Positions 37,297 through 49,326 of a stretch of 64,000 bases of DNA are shown here, piece by piece. The notes beneath the pieces were generated by a model. The model saw nothing but the letters and a program-made list of their open reading frames with translations, searched no databases and was not told the DNA's origin. A program made the translations under genes and the position numbers. Source of the stretch: Lutjanus erythropterus. Taxonomy: Eukaryota; Chordata; Actinopteri; Lutjaniformes; Lutjanidae. The stretch is from assembly GCA_020091685.1 (NCBI GenBank), contig CM034594.1, positions 5,764,903 through 5,828,902 on the forward strand. Direction: 5' to 3'. Within the stretch, counting starts at the first letter, position 1, and each line of letters opens with the position of its first letter.

Positions 37297-39997
37297 AGGA
37301 TTGGATGGCTGGGTCAAACAAACACAGGACTTTCACCCAGGAGACATGGGGTTTGTGTCATGCTCATGTTTTAATGTTCTGGTGCCTGAACCTACCCAAA
37401 CTATGACAATGTCACAACATTAATCACATTTTAAATACGCTTTCTGGCAGCGTCTCATAGAGCACCAAAAGGGTAACTTGTGCATCAGTATGAAACACCG
37501 GGGGGCAGTGACCAGTTGACCAGCTGGAATAAAAGCTGGAATAAGGACATGCACTTCCAGTACAGAAAATCTGATGAAGTGCCATATAAGTTGCCCTACA
37601 TACTGGAAATCTTTTTTGTTCTGTACATTCCTTTAAATGGTTAAAGAGTTCACTGTGTGTTTTTATCGCAGTAGTGTAGTAGTTGTTGTACTTTGAGTCA
37701 CATGATATTAAAAAAATCATCTAAACCTGGGATAAGAACTATTTCACCATAAATGCATCTCGACTTTTGGCGCGCTGGTGCCCTTTTCATCTATTTTGCC
37801 CCCGGTCTACAGAGTCCACCACTGAACATAATGTAAATTATTGATGTTGTTTATTTGTGCTTACTTGTTGATATTGGCTTGGAATCTCTGAAAGTAGAAA
37901 AGGACTATGGTCAAGGTCTGTGTGGCGCACAACAGACAAGTAATATTTACTTTACCTGCAAGAGTAAAAATGAACTATAGCTCACAAAATACTTCATGCA
38001 TTCATTTATTTATGTAAGTAATCTGCATCTGATATAAACAAGCTACTTTATTTATTTAAAAGACCTACATATTCATCTCTGCAAAAATCTTTGCACTATC
38101 CAAAGTGAGATTGTTAACCTTTGCTCCTTATTCATACATACAACATGTTAATGTTGCTCACTGTTCAACAGTCAACTGTACACCTGCAGAGAGCATATGG
38201 AAAGACGTGTATTTATGGAATCCCACTACATTTTTTTAAAACAAGAAATATTTGCATGTGCTTTTTATATGTTAATTTGTTTTATATTTGTTTACAGCAA
38301 TAAGTACTTTTGTGTGCATGGGAAAATATGTATCTGGAGAGAATCATCTATGTATAAATCATGTAATTCATTTGTGAATCATCCTGTAAGACTGGTCTGA
38401 CTCCAAAGTCAGCAGCGCTGTTTTTATCTACAGTATCCAAAGTCTTACTCACTCTTCACTGTTATTGTATTGAAACAAATGTTGGACTTTGGATAACTGG
38501 AATAACCTACATATTTCATCATGGTAGCCATGGACTATGATCCTCCAATGACGTCTCATAACTTACCTAACTGGAATGGATTCAACTTTCACCTACATAT
38601 CCATGTCACTGGTGCAAAAACCCTCCACATTACAATTAAAACATGCACTACAGGTTAATAAGATCCTAGACAGGAGATTGTTGGACATATTTTTCATCAA
38701 TGCAGAGAAATGCAGAAACATATACACTGCAAATGAGCAGACGACTCAGAAATGCACTAAAAATTGACTTCTTTCTTGTTTTCTTGGCAAAAAAAAACAG
38801 AACATAGAAAACAGAGTTTAGCACAATCAGCAGTGTTTACTCGTGTTGTTTTGTCCTGATTGGCAGCACAGACACTGATGTGTAAACTGTTGATTGTCAA
38901 GCATCCAAAACAAGCCTTGATAATCAAGCTCTGTGAGCTGCTCCAAAACTGGATTCTTAAACAATTTAAAATGATGAAAATCTTCAAATCATCCATAATG
39001 TTTTAAAAAAAACTAAACAAGGCACTGTTGATCAAATATGTGTAAATATTCATTCCTTTGACATAAAAAGATCAGCCACATTTTTTATCTGGCCGTGGAC
39101 ATAAAAACTTGAACTTGTTGAACCTTTCTGGGTCACTCCAATAAACTGCATATCTGTATGCTTATCTTATTTTTTCCCCTTATTTTTCTTAGTCTATCAT
39201 CCCAGGTGGAAAATAAATATGCTTCATATATTAAATTTTAGCATACTCGATTTGATGTACTCAGACTAATCATCATTGTGTTAATGATTAGTTAACACTG
39301 CTTCTTAAGTTTGCTACTTTGGAACAAAGACGTGTGTACGTACAACTGTAATTAAATTCTAAAAGAAAAAACAACACAATGTTAAGTGTATTTAGTACTT
39401 TTATGTGCTGAAGTGGAGCAACTTCAATCCTTTAAGTGCACTTAAAGTATATGACTGTGTATATACTAATATATATGCTTTATCAATGAAATTATGGTTA
39501 ACCTTATGTCTGTTTCTTCCAAATACACTGAAGTTCAGCTTTTAATAAAGTTACATTGAAACTGAAGTTGCACTAAGAATGCTGTTATACATCAAATTGA
39601 AAATAATTATACTTTCTAAAAGTAAACTAACTTACCACTATAAGTATTTGAAATTTGTCCTCAAAAGTGCACTAATATACAAATTACAGTACACTTACAG
39701 TAAAGTACACTATGACTTTTAAGCACACTTAAATACCATTTTTGCAGAATTAGTATATATATTTTCAGTTCACTGAAGTTGAAATTAATGCCATCTTATC
39801 TGTATACTTGTATTAACTTTTGTATTCTTAGATTTTATTTATAATACACTAAAGCATACTTTGTTTTACAGGGAGTACTACTTATCATAATACTTTATCC
39901 ACCTTTCAGACTCTTTATCTTTACGAGATGCATCCTTGTTGACATGACATAACGCTGTAAGAAGTTTTATGAAGGTTCAGCAGTGGATGCTATTGGC

Positions 39998-40001
<4 letters not shown>

Positions 40002-40070
<69 letters not shown>
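40002..40070. repeat. (GT)n microsatellite upstream of the apolipoprotein promoter
   Basis: About 34 GT units with one C interruption, ending about 107 bases before the TATA-like box of the apolipoprotein gene. Confidence 0.95.
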
Positions 40071-40072
<2 letters not shown>

Positions 40073-40119
40073 CTCTGTGTGTATCCTACAAGTTGTGTTC
40101 TGTCATCTCTGTGACCCTC

Positions 40120-40184
40120 CACGTGTTGAATGTTGACACAGGCAGAGTTTGGGCAGCCGTTCTGATAACAAGGACCTTTATAAG
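40120..40184 (+). promoter_or_regulatory. Core promoter of the apolipoprotein A-V-like gene
   Basis: A TATA-like TTTATAAG (40177-40184) lies about 45 bases before a donor (CAG|GTAAAG at 40228). It would therefore start a short non-coding exon near 40205-40227. A CACGTG E-box is at 40120-40125. E-boxes bound by USF factors are known in the mammalian APOA5 promoter; that this site works the same way is inference. Confidence 0.6.
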
Positions 40185-40400
40185 TCAGATGAGAGGAGAA
40201 GTTGCTCTGCAGACCCCTGATCCTCAGGTAAAGACTCCTCTCTCACTTATTGATTCTCTTGTCTTCTGTTGGACTGAGCAGTGACTGTATTTAAAAAAGA
40301 GCTATAGATAATTTATGGATGACATGTTCAGTATTCAGCCATTTGTTTGTTCTAACATGAAATTCTTACGTATTCCTCTCATCTTTCCCTCCACAGAAAC

Positions 40401-42330
40401 ATGAACATGCACCTAAAAGTTGTGATCTTCGCCCTGTCATTCTTGACAACCTCAGGTATAGATTATCCCTCAAATACTGTTTAATATCTTAAGTTTTGCA
40501 AAATATTTCTTTCTTAATGTAAGTTTCTTTGTCTATAGGACACCCGCTCCACCGTAATACCAGGGAGGCAACCTGGACTGATTTAAAGGCCAACCAGGCT
40601 CATGACAAGACTGGACTCACAAAGGATGTTGAGTAAGTTGACCAAATGTTTGTACTGAAAACTAGAGCTGAGAGAATAATTAATTGATTATTATTATTCA
40701 ATTATTAAATTGCCAGCTATTTTTTTTATAAGTAATCATTTTGAGTCATTAAAATAAATTACATTCTTTGAATTCAGCTTCTTAAATGTGAATATTTTCT
40801 TGTTTCTGTACTCTTTTACTCAAATATCTTTGAGTTGAGGACAAAACAAGACATTTGAGGGCATCTTCTTGGGCTCTGAGACACACTGAACAACAGTTTT
40901 CACTATTTCCTGACATGTTATGGACCAAACAACTAAGCAGTTAATCTGGAAAATAACAGATCAATCGACAGTGAAAATAATCATTAGTTCTAGCCCAAAT
41001 GAAAACCAGTAAAACACCTGAAATAAATTTGCATCCATACACTCAAGTATGTTAGCAGATTTCCAAGTATGCACTATTTTATACTTAAAACTCTTCTAAG
41101 AGTGCTTTAGAGTTTCTTTATGTCAGTGCTGGAACAAAGTAGTTCCAACAGGAACAGCTGCAGATGCAAGGTATTTGAGTGAAATGTAGGACTGACTTTT
41201 CAAAAATGTAAAAGGAAATTAAATTTGTTTGATTTGTTTATTTCGTCGGTGTGTCAGTGAATATACTTTTGCAGGTGCCCCACTTCGTCAGTGTGACTGA
41301 ACAGTGGTTCAACTTCATATCTTAAGCTTATTGAACATGTTTACAACTGTACAACTGAATTAATATCAAGTTTATTTGACCAGAAGTTGTTTTTATTCAT
41401 TACAAAATAAATTAAACTTGTCATTTCAAATTCAGTCAACAAATTCTAATCGAGTTCCTTTGTCTCTCTTTGCTCAGTCAAATCTACAAGATCCACATAG
41501 ACAGCAGTGGCCTTTACAACCAGAACAATCACAACAAAAGCCCTGTTGCAGAAGAGATGCAACGCAAACTCAACATGGAGTCGGAGCGTCTGCGTGCCCG
41601 TCTGCGCCAAGAGCTGGCGGAGCTGCAGGAGAGGTTGTCCCCATTTCCAGAACATCTCCGCTCCACCCTGGCCAGCATGAGGGAGCGTTTGACTCCCCTC
41701 ACGCAGCAGCTCCAGAGCTCTCTGAGCAGCAGCACCCAGGATCTGTGCGGCCAGCTGAGCCTCTATCTGCAGAGCCTGGAGGTAGCAGAGGCTCAGGCGG
41801 AGGCTGGTCCAGCTCTCTATCAGGAAGCTTTTCACTGGATGAGCCAAAGCCTAGAGCACAGCAGTTCCAAGATGGCTGACATAATCAGCGATTTCCATAC
41901 TAAAACCGTTGGGGTGATTGAACATCTGAAAGCGATCAGCACGAGTGATGAGGGGGCGGCCAAGTCGGAGCTCTGGCAGGAAATTAGCTCCAGGTTGGGA
42001 CAGGAAGTGAGTGCGCTGAGGGTGGAGGCACAGAACAGGGTAGGGGCTCTCAAAGCGGAGCTCGCTGCTCTGCTACAAACTGCAGAGCCTCAAAGGGCTG
42101 AACTGAAAGCCAGCATGGAGCAGTTCTGCCAAAACGCAGCCCTGCAGAGCCAAGTGTCTGAGGCCCTGATGGAGAGGCTGTTTCAGGGGTTGGAGGAGGA
42201 GATCAAGGGAACCGCCAGCCTGTCTCCATCTTCGTTTTCCTTGTCCATACAGCCAGGAAGTTCTTTGCAGGAGGACTTCAGTGTTAAACTCTCTGCTCTG
42301 ATCCAGGACATTCTGCACTCGGTGGAGTGA
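40401..42330 (+). CDS. apoa5: Apolipoprotein A-V-like secreted lipid-binding protein
   Basis: Three coding exons, 40401-40455, 40539-40632 and 41478-42330, give 333 residues. All junctions are GT-AG (phases 1 and 2). The ATG has A at -3 and is preceded by an acceptor 4 bases upstream, so a non-coding exon 1 is likely (about 40205-40227). That makes the four-exon layout typical of the apoA/C/E family. Residues 1 to about 18 form a signal peptide. The rest is predicted amphipathic helix with Pro-punctuated 22-mer-like repeats (P105, P107, P123) and two cysteines (one at 140). The exon 2/3 junction D-V-D-Q-I resembles the V-E-Q-I of apoA-V, and the C-terminus K-L-S-A-L-I-Q-D-I-L-H-S also fits. 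ApoA-V promotes lipoprotein-lipase hydrolysis of plasma triglyceride. ApoA-IV or apoE are the alternatives; family membership is firm, subtype less so. Confidence 0.8.
40664..41000. repeat. Dispersed ATTAATC-type repeat inside apolipoprotein intron
   Basis: Nearly full-length copy: TAATTAATTGATTATTATTA, AATGTGAATATTTTCTTGTT, GGACAAAACAAGACATTTGA, GGACCAAACAACTAAGCAGT, then AATAATCATTAGTTCTAGCC. It occupies much of the last intron (40633-41477). Confidence 0.7.
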
Positions 42331-42534
42331 CAAAGACAATGAAATACTCCTTAAAGTGATCCTTGTATTCTTGTGAATTTGTTTGTTTGCCATTATACAA
42401 GCACAGTAAGTAGCATGTAAATATTTATGTATGTGTGGTTTTGATTGATGTATTTGTTTAATTCTGTATGTGAATGAGTGTATATATGAACGTATATTTT
42501 TACTGTGACATGTAAAAAGATGCTGCTTTTGGAG

Positions 42535-42540
42535 AGTAAA
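42535..42540 (+). terminator. Possible polyadenylation signal of the apolipoprotein gene
   Basis: AGTAAA, a known variant hexamer, about 205 bases after the stop and followed by T/G-rich sequence. No canonical AATAAA lies between it and the stop codon. The same sequence recurs in the duplicated tail at 44180-44190. Confidence 0.4.
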
Positions 42541-43499
42541 GTTGTTGATGATACAAATTACCTATTGTCATTTCTTTTAATCATGTATTATTACATGGGT
42601 TTTTTGAATACTCGATTCTGATTGATCAGTTGCACCCAAGTCCTGCCCCTTTTTGTTCTGAGCTCCAATAGCAGTTGAGCAAGCTTGGTAGCTTGGTCAA
42701 CCTTCTCCACTCCTAGAATTGCTATGTGCTAGGCTCATCTGTGTCGGAAAGAAAATCACATTTTAAAGATGGGTAATAAATGTAGGACCTGTAAGAGAGA
42801 CATGTCACATTTTAAGTTAATTACTGTTAGCAAAATACTGCATTCACTAACTAGCTATTGTTTAATGTAGATTAGCTAGCTAGGTAGTGTTCTGCTAACA
42901 TTATCTATCAGAACTAACTAGCTAGCTAACTATTGATGTAGGCCTTGGCTTGGTAGTTAGCCAGCTTTAGCTAACTTGACTTTAGCGTTAGCTAACTTAA
43001 GATGTACCTACATACATATATATGTGTTCCTTTTACAGGCAACAGCTTTAACCATAGCATATGTAAGTACAGGAACCAGGAAAGGAAAAAACTGACCGAG
43101 GTTGCAAAAAGGACAGCACTTAGAAAGAGTCAGTTGTGACATTGTATGGTCTGTTATTCCTGAATAGCAGACTGTTGCTATGAATAACAGGCCATGGCGA
43201 CTAACATAATTGTAACCATAGAGTACTTAGCAGAAGCAATAAAATAATTTAAATATTTTCTGTCAAATTATAGATTTTCTTTATTAAGTAAGTGTATTAG
43301 GAGGGATAATGTACAATGTGCAGGTTAAAATGGCAAAAAAAAAAAAATAAACTGCTTCAGGGTTCTGATGTCCTACATTGACCGACGACGACCCACTCAC
43401 TATAACAATCTAAAATCTGACAAATTAATATTACTTTTAAAAAATCTATGAAACTGGTTGCCTCGGAAAAGGCAAGTAAATATAACTGTATGGTATACT

Positions 43500-43875
43500 T
43501 CCTTAGGCACGCCCATTTTTGTTCTGTGCTCCAATAACAGTTGAGCAAACATATGTCTGTCAACTTTCTCCTTTTCCTGTAAAGGTGACATTGGATAAGG
43601 TCACATCTTAAGTTAGCTAATGTTGGCAAAATACCAGCTAACTACCTAACTAAAGATTGATGTAGATTAACTCAGTAGCTGGCATTTTGCTAACATGAGC
43701 TAATTTAAGATGTGAATATCGTTTTGCTGATCCCCCAGCAAATTATCTTTAGAATTTGGTTTCCTTTTCAATGTAGACGCGCCTGGCACATAGCATCTCT
43801 AAGTACAGGAAACAGGAAAAGAGAAATCTGACGGAGGTAATAGGCTTGTTCAACTGTCATTGGAGCACAGTGGTG
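43500..43875. mobile_element. Fold-back (MITE-like) element, copy B
   Basis: The left terminus GTGCTCCAATAACAGTTGAG is the inverted copy of the right terminus TTCAACTGTCATTGGAGCAC. Inside, TTAGCTAATGTTGGCAAAAT is mirrored by GCATTTTGCTAACATGAGCT. The whole unit could fold into one long hairpin. No transposase frame was seen. Confidence 0.6.
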
Positions 43876-44339
43876 GGACATAGGAAAGATAAATTATGTA
43901 ATATCACCCAACCTGATTTAAAATTTTATCTTCCCTCTGTACAAAACACAGCAATAGATACTTTTTTAATTGTTTTAAGCAACTGAAATGAGATTCTGTA
44001 TAAGATTCCCCACAAACTGGTAAAAACAGGTCAGACAGTCAGTGGGATGTTCAGAAGAAACAAACACTGTAAATGCAAATTTATGAATGCATGATTGATG
44101 TAGTTGTTTCTTTCTGTCTGTGAATGAGTGTATGTCAGTATATACTGCATACATGTTAAAAAGATGCTGTTGTTTTGGAGAGTAAAGTTGTTGTTGATAC
44201 AAATAACCTGTTGTCATTTTTCAGATATGTAATATCAACCACAGACTACATACCAACTTGATTTCATACTTTATTATTAATCTGTACAAAACATAGAAAA
44301 AGGTCTGAACTCTATAATGCAGATTTTAATATGCTCAAA

Positions 44340-44740
44340 AATATCTCTCTCCTTGCTCTGTGCTCCAACAGCTGATCAAACCTGATAACTCAGTCAACTT
44401 TCTCCTTTCTCGTAAAAGCGGCATAGTGAAGGGTCACATCTTAAGTTGGCTAATATTTGCAAAATGCTATTTAACTAGCTAGTTAATGATTGATGTAGAT
44501 TGGCTAGTTATTTAACTAGCATTTTGGCAACATTAGCTAATTTAAGATGGAAATATGTCGCTTTTACGGGTCCTCCAGCAAGGTCTTTTACCATCTTCAA
44601 CATTTGGTTTTCTTTTGAACATTCAGGCTTAGCACGTAGCATGTCTAACAACATGAAACAGGAAGGGAGAAAGTTCACTGATGCTTAACTGTCATTGGAG
44701 CACAGAGTGAAAAGAGGCGGGACTCAGGAAGGTCAATTGA
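44340..44740. mobile_element. Fold-back (MITE-like) element, copy C
   Basis: The left end is GCTCTGTGCTCCAACAGCTG. The right end is AACTGTCATTGGAGCACAGA, followed by GGCGGGACTCAGGAAGG. Inner arms are TTGGCTAATATTTGCAAAAT and CATTTTGGCAACATTAGCTA. It is the best-preserved hairpin of the family in this window. Confidence 0.62.
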
Positions 44741-45073
44741 TTCTGTACAAGATACTCCAAAAACTGGTACACATGTGAACTGGTAAGACTGTCAGTGTCA
44801 AAACAAATTCAGAATAACATAAAATATAAAAATGATTAATTTCCTTAGCTGCTTTACACATATATACTGTATATAAAATTCAGCTTTAACCATTCCTTCA
44901 TAACCGGAAAGTACAGAGAAAGTTATATAAGACACCAGATTTGCTTGGTTTCCATCGTCACCTGACAAGAATATTTGATTATCATGGAAAAATCACAACA
45001 TGATCAGATTTCATGTTCTTACAATAAAAATTACAATATAGTATTTGGTATATAGGCAAAGACAGTTCATTTG

Positions 45074-48000
45074 TTAGTCAAAGGCATGAGGCAATCCTCC
45101 CATCCAGTAAAACTTCTTCAGGACAAACCAGCCACCCAAAACCAGCAAGACAGCAGCGGCCGAGCCAAACACTACCCCCACCACCAGACCCGTCACGTCC
45201 ACATCATCCCTGTCTGATGCCGCGTCGTTACCTGATTCACGCAGGGGCAGAGTAATGGAGATTACTTTATGGGTTGTCATTAAAATTTCCAATATATATA
45301 TATGCATTTCTAGAATAATCAATGTGATCAAAGTCAACTTACTGTAGGCAGCTGCGTATGGCCTTTCTTTAGGAGGGAGAGATAAGAAAGACAGTTAGTT
45401 AAAAAGTCAATTTTTTATGGTTCACGGTTCACTACAGTGGTGCTGTGTATTTTTTTTACTGGGTCTAACCTTCACTGGCAGTGTAAAGAGGTCCAAGTGA
45501 GACAGTGGCAGAATCGTCGCTTTCTTTTCCAAAAGGAGTCACAGATCTTCTTCTTCTGTTAGTATTATTACAGGCCTGAAAAACAGCAGGCATCCAGCTG
45601 GGCTTAGTTTCATCTGTGTTATATGCTGTTATATCAGTTTTATGTTTTGTTATGTTTTATGTTAAAACTGAAAAATAAATCACAGTGAAGACAAACTGGG
45701 GTGACCTGGGAGTTTAAAGGGATAGTTTGGATTTTTTGAAGTTGTATGAAGTACTTATACTGAAAATACTACAGAATGCTAAGCAATGAACTGGTGTTTA
45801 CAGCAAAAAACATTTTAGTTAGTCATTTTTAGTTACTTAAAAAATGATCCACCAAAAAAAGTGTAAGTGCACACTATAATTGGATTTTTTTTTCACTGCT
45901 TTACCTTGCTGTCAGACAGCCTTCTCTAGTCGGAAACCACCCTTAAATAAGCCAAATATTTAAGTTTTTAAGTGTTTCATGTGGCTCAACACTGAGGATT
46001 TAAATAAACTATTTCTATATAGATATATCTATTTTCATCAGCTCATAAGATTCAGAAAACAGTTATATAAATGACAATACATTATACCATTCAAATCTTT
46101 GCCCTGGAAACATTGCCATGGCTTTGAAAGTTGTTTTACCACAACTTTCTCTGATGTTTTTAAAGCAGGGTCATTTTTCTTGACTTCTCGACTTACAGAC
46201 AGCAGCTCTTGACATTTGCTGGGCTCACAGAGTCTCAGTATGCAGTGCAGAAAGATGCTGGACTTCGGCTGGTCACGGTGCTGAACAAATCGGAAGGCCT
46301 CAAAGTTAAATCGGGCGACCTTGGAAAGGCCGTTGCTTGTCACGGATGTTCTTTGGTCCACTGAACATCTACAATAGTGGAGAGCAAAGACATTTAGATA
46401 TGAGTTACTCTAAAATATGATGCACAAGTTATATTATTTATTTTATGTCAGAAGATTTACTGATGCTGAGCACTTCCATACCCGGTGAAGAAGTTATGCT
46501 GCTCACTGTGCGACATGTTGTACGCCGTGGGAGTACCGAAGCAGTGATCCATCAGTACATGGAAACTGAAATCAGGACAGTAAGCCAATGAGTTACTGTT
46601 TGCCATGAGAATACACTGTCCTCAATTTTATTTCAATATTTGCTCTCAGATAAAACAAGTTACTATAAGCATCAACTCGTCCAAATGGGCTTTGCTTACT
46701 TTCCTGTGAGGTTAACAGCCTCGACCGCCACATAGACCCTGGTTCTCAGCTCAAGTCCTGTTGTAGGTACCACTAAAGGATAGCCATAGTTAGAGTCCTG
46801 GAGGAATAAGACATCAGAGTTGAAATAAGTCAAGGGAAATAGCTCTATAGTGTGTCTGAGAAAGGGCTGTACCAAATGTTTGTTCTTGAGGGTTTTGAAT
46901 GTCTGTCATCATTAGGACTACAAATTTTGTGCATTTTTTCTTAAACAAAGAAAATGCTATTAAATGCTATTAAATAAATGATACAATTTAAAAAACACCC
47001 TTTTTCTCTTTTTTTCCTCATTTAAGTTAAAGCCTCTTTATTTAACGAATGCCTCTTCCCAACAAAACAATAGAGGAGAGAGACGGATATGTAACCTGGG
47101 CAGCCTCAGAGCACCATCTAGTGGGTCCCAGAGGCAGTGGTGCTGCCAAATGTTTTCATTAAAATGGAAGAAATTTTTGGGAATTTACAAAGTTATTTTT
47201 CTATTTAAATGTGTATAAGAATTCACATCAAATTAAAATCCATAATTTCAACTAAGTAATGTCTGAAAATCACATTTTGCTACTGTCAGTTAGCTAATGT
47301 TCCTTCAGAGGCTGTGACACATAATGGATCTGTTTTTTGAAATAAAAAAGTGATGAGGGAAACAAATCCTGTAAGTTTAAACCCCTGCAGTAGAGAGTAT
47401 AGAGCAATATTCAAATGTTGATTTAGAATTCAAATGTCAACCTTATGCACAATCTATTCGGTATAGCTGTAGTCTAGAACAACTAAATTCCAACTTGTAC
47501 TTACATTAAAAACACCCATTTTCAGTGTGTCAATGAAGGTTCCATTATTATCGCTGGTTGCCACAGAGACCGAGGAGCTATAAAATCATGGAAAAGATAA
47601 TTATTATATGCATGTGTCAACTCCATGTTATTGACGTTTCCATTTCCTTGCTAAAACAATTCTCATAGAAAAGTCTCACTTACACAATATAGGCTTTTTT
47701 TTTTTACATTGACAATTACTCACGCTACAATCTGTGTGTTGTTGATCAGGTATTCTAGCGGATAGCGGCAGGAGAAGTGATAGTAGAGGTCTGTGGAGTA
47801 GCTGATCACTCCCTGGGCAGATCTGGGTGTGTCTATGTACCCTGTGATGATCACTGACTGGATACTTGAGAAGCTGCTGAAGGGACCTGCGGGGTCTGGA
47901 GCCTCATCTAAAATCTGATCAACAAAAAAACACAATCATTACATGACCTTCATCTACACTGCCACATAAGTAAAAGGGATGAAGTACAGTGAACAGGCCA

Positions 48001-49292
48001 TCATTTCGAAAGAAACCCTGACAGGGTGGAATTTTGAATCCCCCTAAAGGAATTTATTTTGCAATAATAACCCATTCACTGTACTTTATTCTACCTATTA
48101 CACAGCTACTTGCTTAAAAAAAATCAACAAATTGATACTGATATTCATTAAAAAATGTTTTTATTGATTTAAAAATTATTTTATCGTTCCTCCAGAGCCT
48201 ATAATCAGAACTGCATCCATACTGACAGTCTGTCCTTCTTATACAACGGTCTGCTACACAGACTTTAAAAATCCATAATTGACAAATCAGCATCAAATAT
48301 TTAAGAGAGCTGTGTAATAACCCTTAATAAAAATGCCATTTAAATCCCTGCTGCCAAAACCATTGGAACTACTTGTCTGTTTGAATATATGTCAATATCT
48401 CCCTAATGTGTCTCATAATTCAATATCATTTGAGACTTTTTGACCTGCAGAGAGTGGCGGCAGGGGTTCTCCTGACTGTGATTAACAGGGAGCTGGTAAC
48501 GGATGATTGGAGGGTCCACACTGGTGTCGATAGAGCCCAGGCACTCTGTAATGTTGTGTTTCCCATTCAGAGCCAGGTCGCTGGTATTGAAGCCTGCCCA
48601 CTGAGCCGTGCACAAGTTGACCTCCAGGGTGATCATGCTGGTGCCACAGTCAACTGTCAGGTCCGTGTTGTCTGTGAATGAGGAACAAAGAGAAACCAAG
48701 ACATTTAAAGCAGAGGTTCTCAGTTTCTGTCAATCATGGTCCACTTACAGAGACTTTATTGGGGACTCCCGCAATATATTTCTTAGACTTATATAGTCTT
48801 AGGTATGTGGAAGAACACCACAAGAGAAATATATTAGAAAGACATTGGACAAGTATTAAAAATAATTGCTCTATCTCAGCACAGAATAGCCATGATGCAT
48901 GCTTGATGCTTGTTAGATCAGGAATTTAAATATTTTTTGCTTTTTCTTATCTTTTTTATCTTTTCATCTTTATATCATGACAATTTAAATGAATGAGTCT
49001 GAAAACTGTACAGACTCCTTGGCAGAGTACCCACTTTGACAATCAGTGATTTAAAGGATAGCACTGATTTATGTTTCAGACAAAGATTTTGAGGGAAAAT
49101 TATTGATGTTCTCAATGCTGCTGCAAAGACAAAGATGCAAAGATTTCCATAACATTAAGCAATAACAAAAAATATGCCCTGGCTCACAGTTAACCTACCT
49201 GGAGTCCTCTGATACTCAGACGAGCAGTTGTAGAGACACAGAGCCGGCTGCAGCAGCACGACCAGCAGAGGGAGACAAAGGTAAAGAGTCAT
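45074..49292 (-). CDS. zpld1: Zona pellucida-like domain-containing protein 1 (cupulin-like)
   Basis: Ten coding exons: 49199-49292, 48445-48671, 47724-47914, 47505-47577, 46700-46797, 46482-46565, 46197-46368, 45470-45575, 45343-45366, 45074-45231. Together they encode 408 residues, close to human ZPLD1 (about 415), with unbroken phase and GT-AG sites. Residues 1 to about 19 are a signal peptide. The ZP domain begins near D-L-T-V-D-C-G (C40) and runs to about residue 310. Strong family matches are G-Y-I-D-T-P, F-S-C-R-Y-P-L-E-Y-L-I-N-N-T-Q and F-N-F-E-A-F-R-F-V-Q-H. A furin-type R-R-R-R (320-323) follows the ZP module, and one membrane span (371-394) precedes a short tail. ZPLD1 forms matrix filaments in the inner-ear cupula; that role here is inferred from the family. 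Confidence 0.93.
45717..45960. repeat. Interspersed repeat (AAAGGGATAGTT ... GCTTTACCTTG)
   Basis: Lies in the intron between zpld1 exons 7 and 8. It matches 13742-13862 at both ends and carries about 100 extra bases in the middle. Confidence 0.55.
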
Positions 49293-49326
49293 GCTGTCTG
49301 GAGGAGGCGCAGTCAGACTGATGAGT

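Larger units (their letters stand above)
35940..39990. other. Gene-poor interval between the large gene and the apolipoprotein gene
   Basis: Apart from a (GGAT)n array (37188-37296), I see no splice-bounded coding exon on either strand. The promoter and any non-coding leader of the minus-strand gene probably lie just above 35939. No clear TATA box was found there. Confidence 0.5.
42464..44800. repeat. Tandem duplication carrying the apolipoprotein 3' tail and fold-back elements
   Basis: Unit 1 starts at 42464 with GTGAATGAGTGTAT, then GTAAAAAGATGCTG, GGAGAGTAAAGTTGTTG and GATACAAAT. Unit 2 repeats this order at 44118-44218. Each unit then has a fold-back element (42630-43140 and 43500-43875 in unit 1; 44340-44740 in unit 2). 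Each ends with GATTCTGTA(T/C)AAGAT and ACTGGTA (43992 and 44740). The duplicated tail has no coding exon. Confidence 0.65.

Noticed and set aside
37007-37406. Met-Asp-Gly-Trp and Ile-His-Pro-Ser repeat proteins
   Set aside because: Both are frames through the (GGAT)n microsatellite.
41446-41847. 133-codon minus-strand frame
   Set aside because: It is the shadow of the long GC-rich apolipoprotein exon on the other strand.
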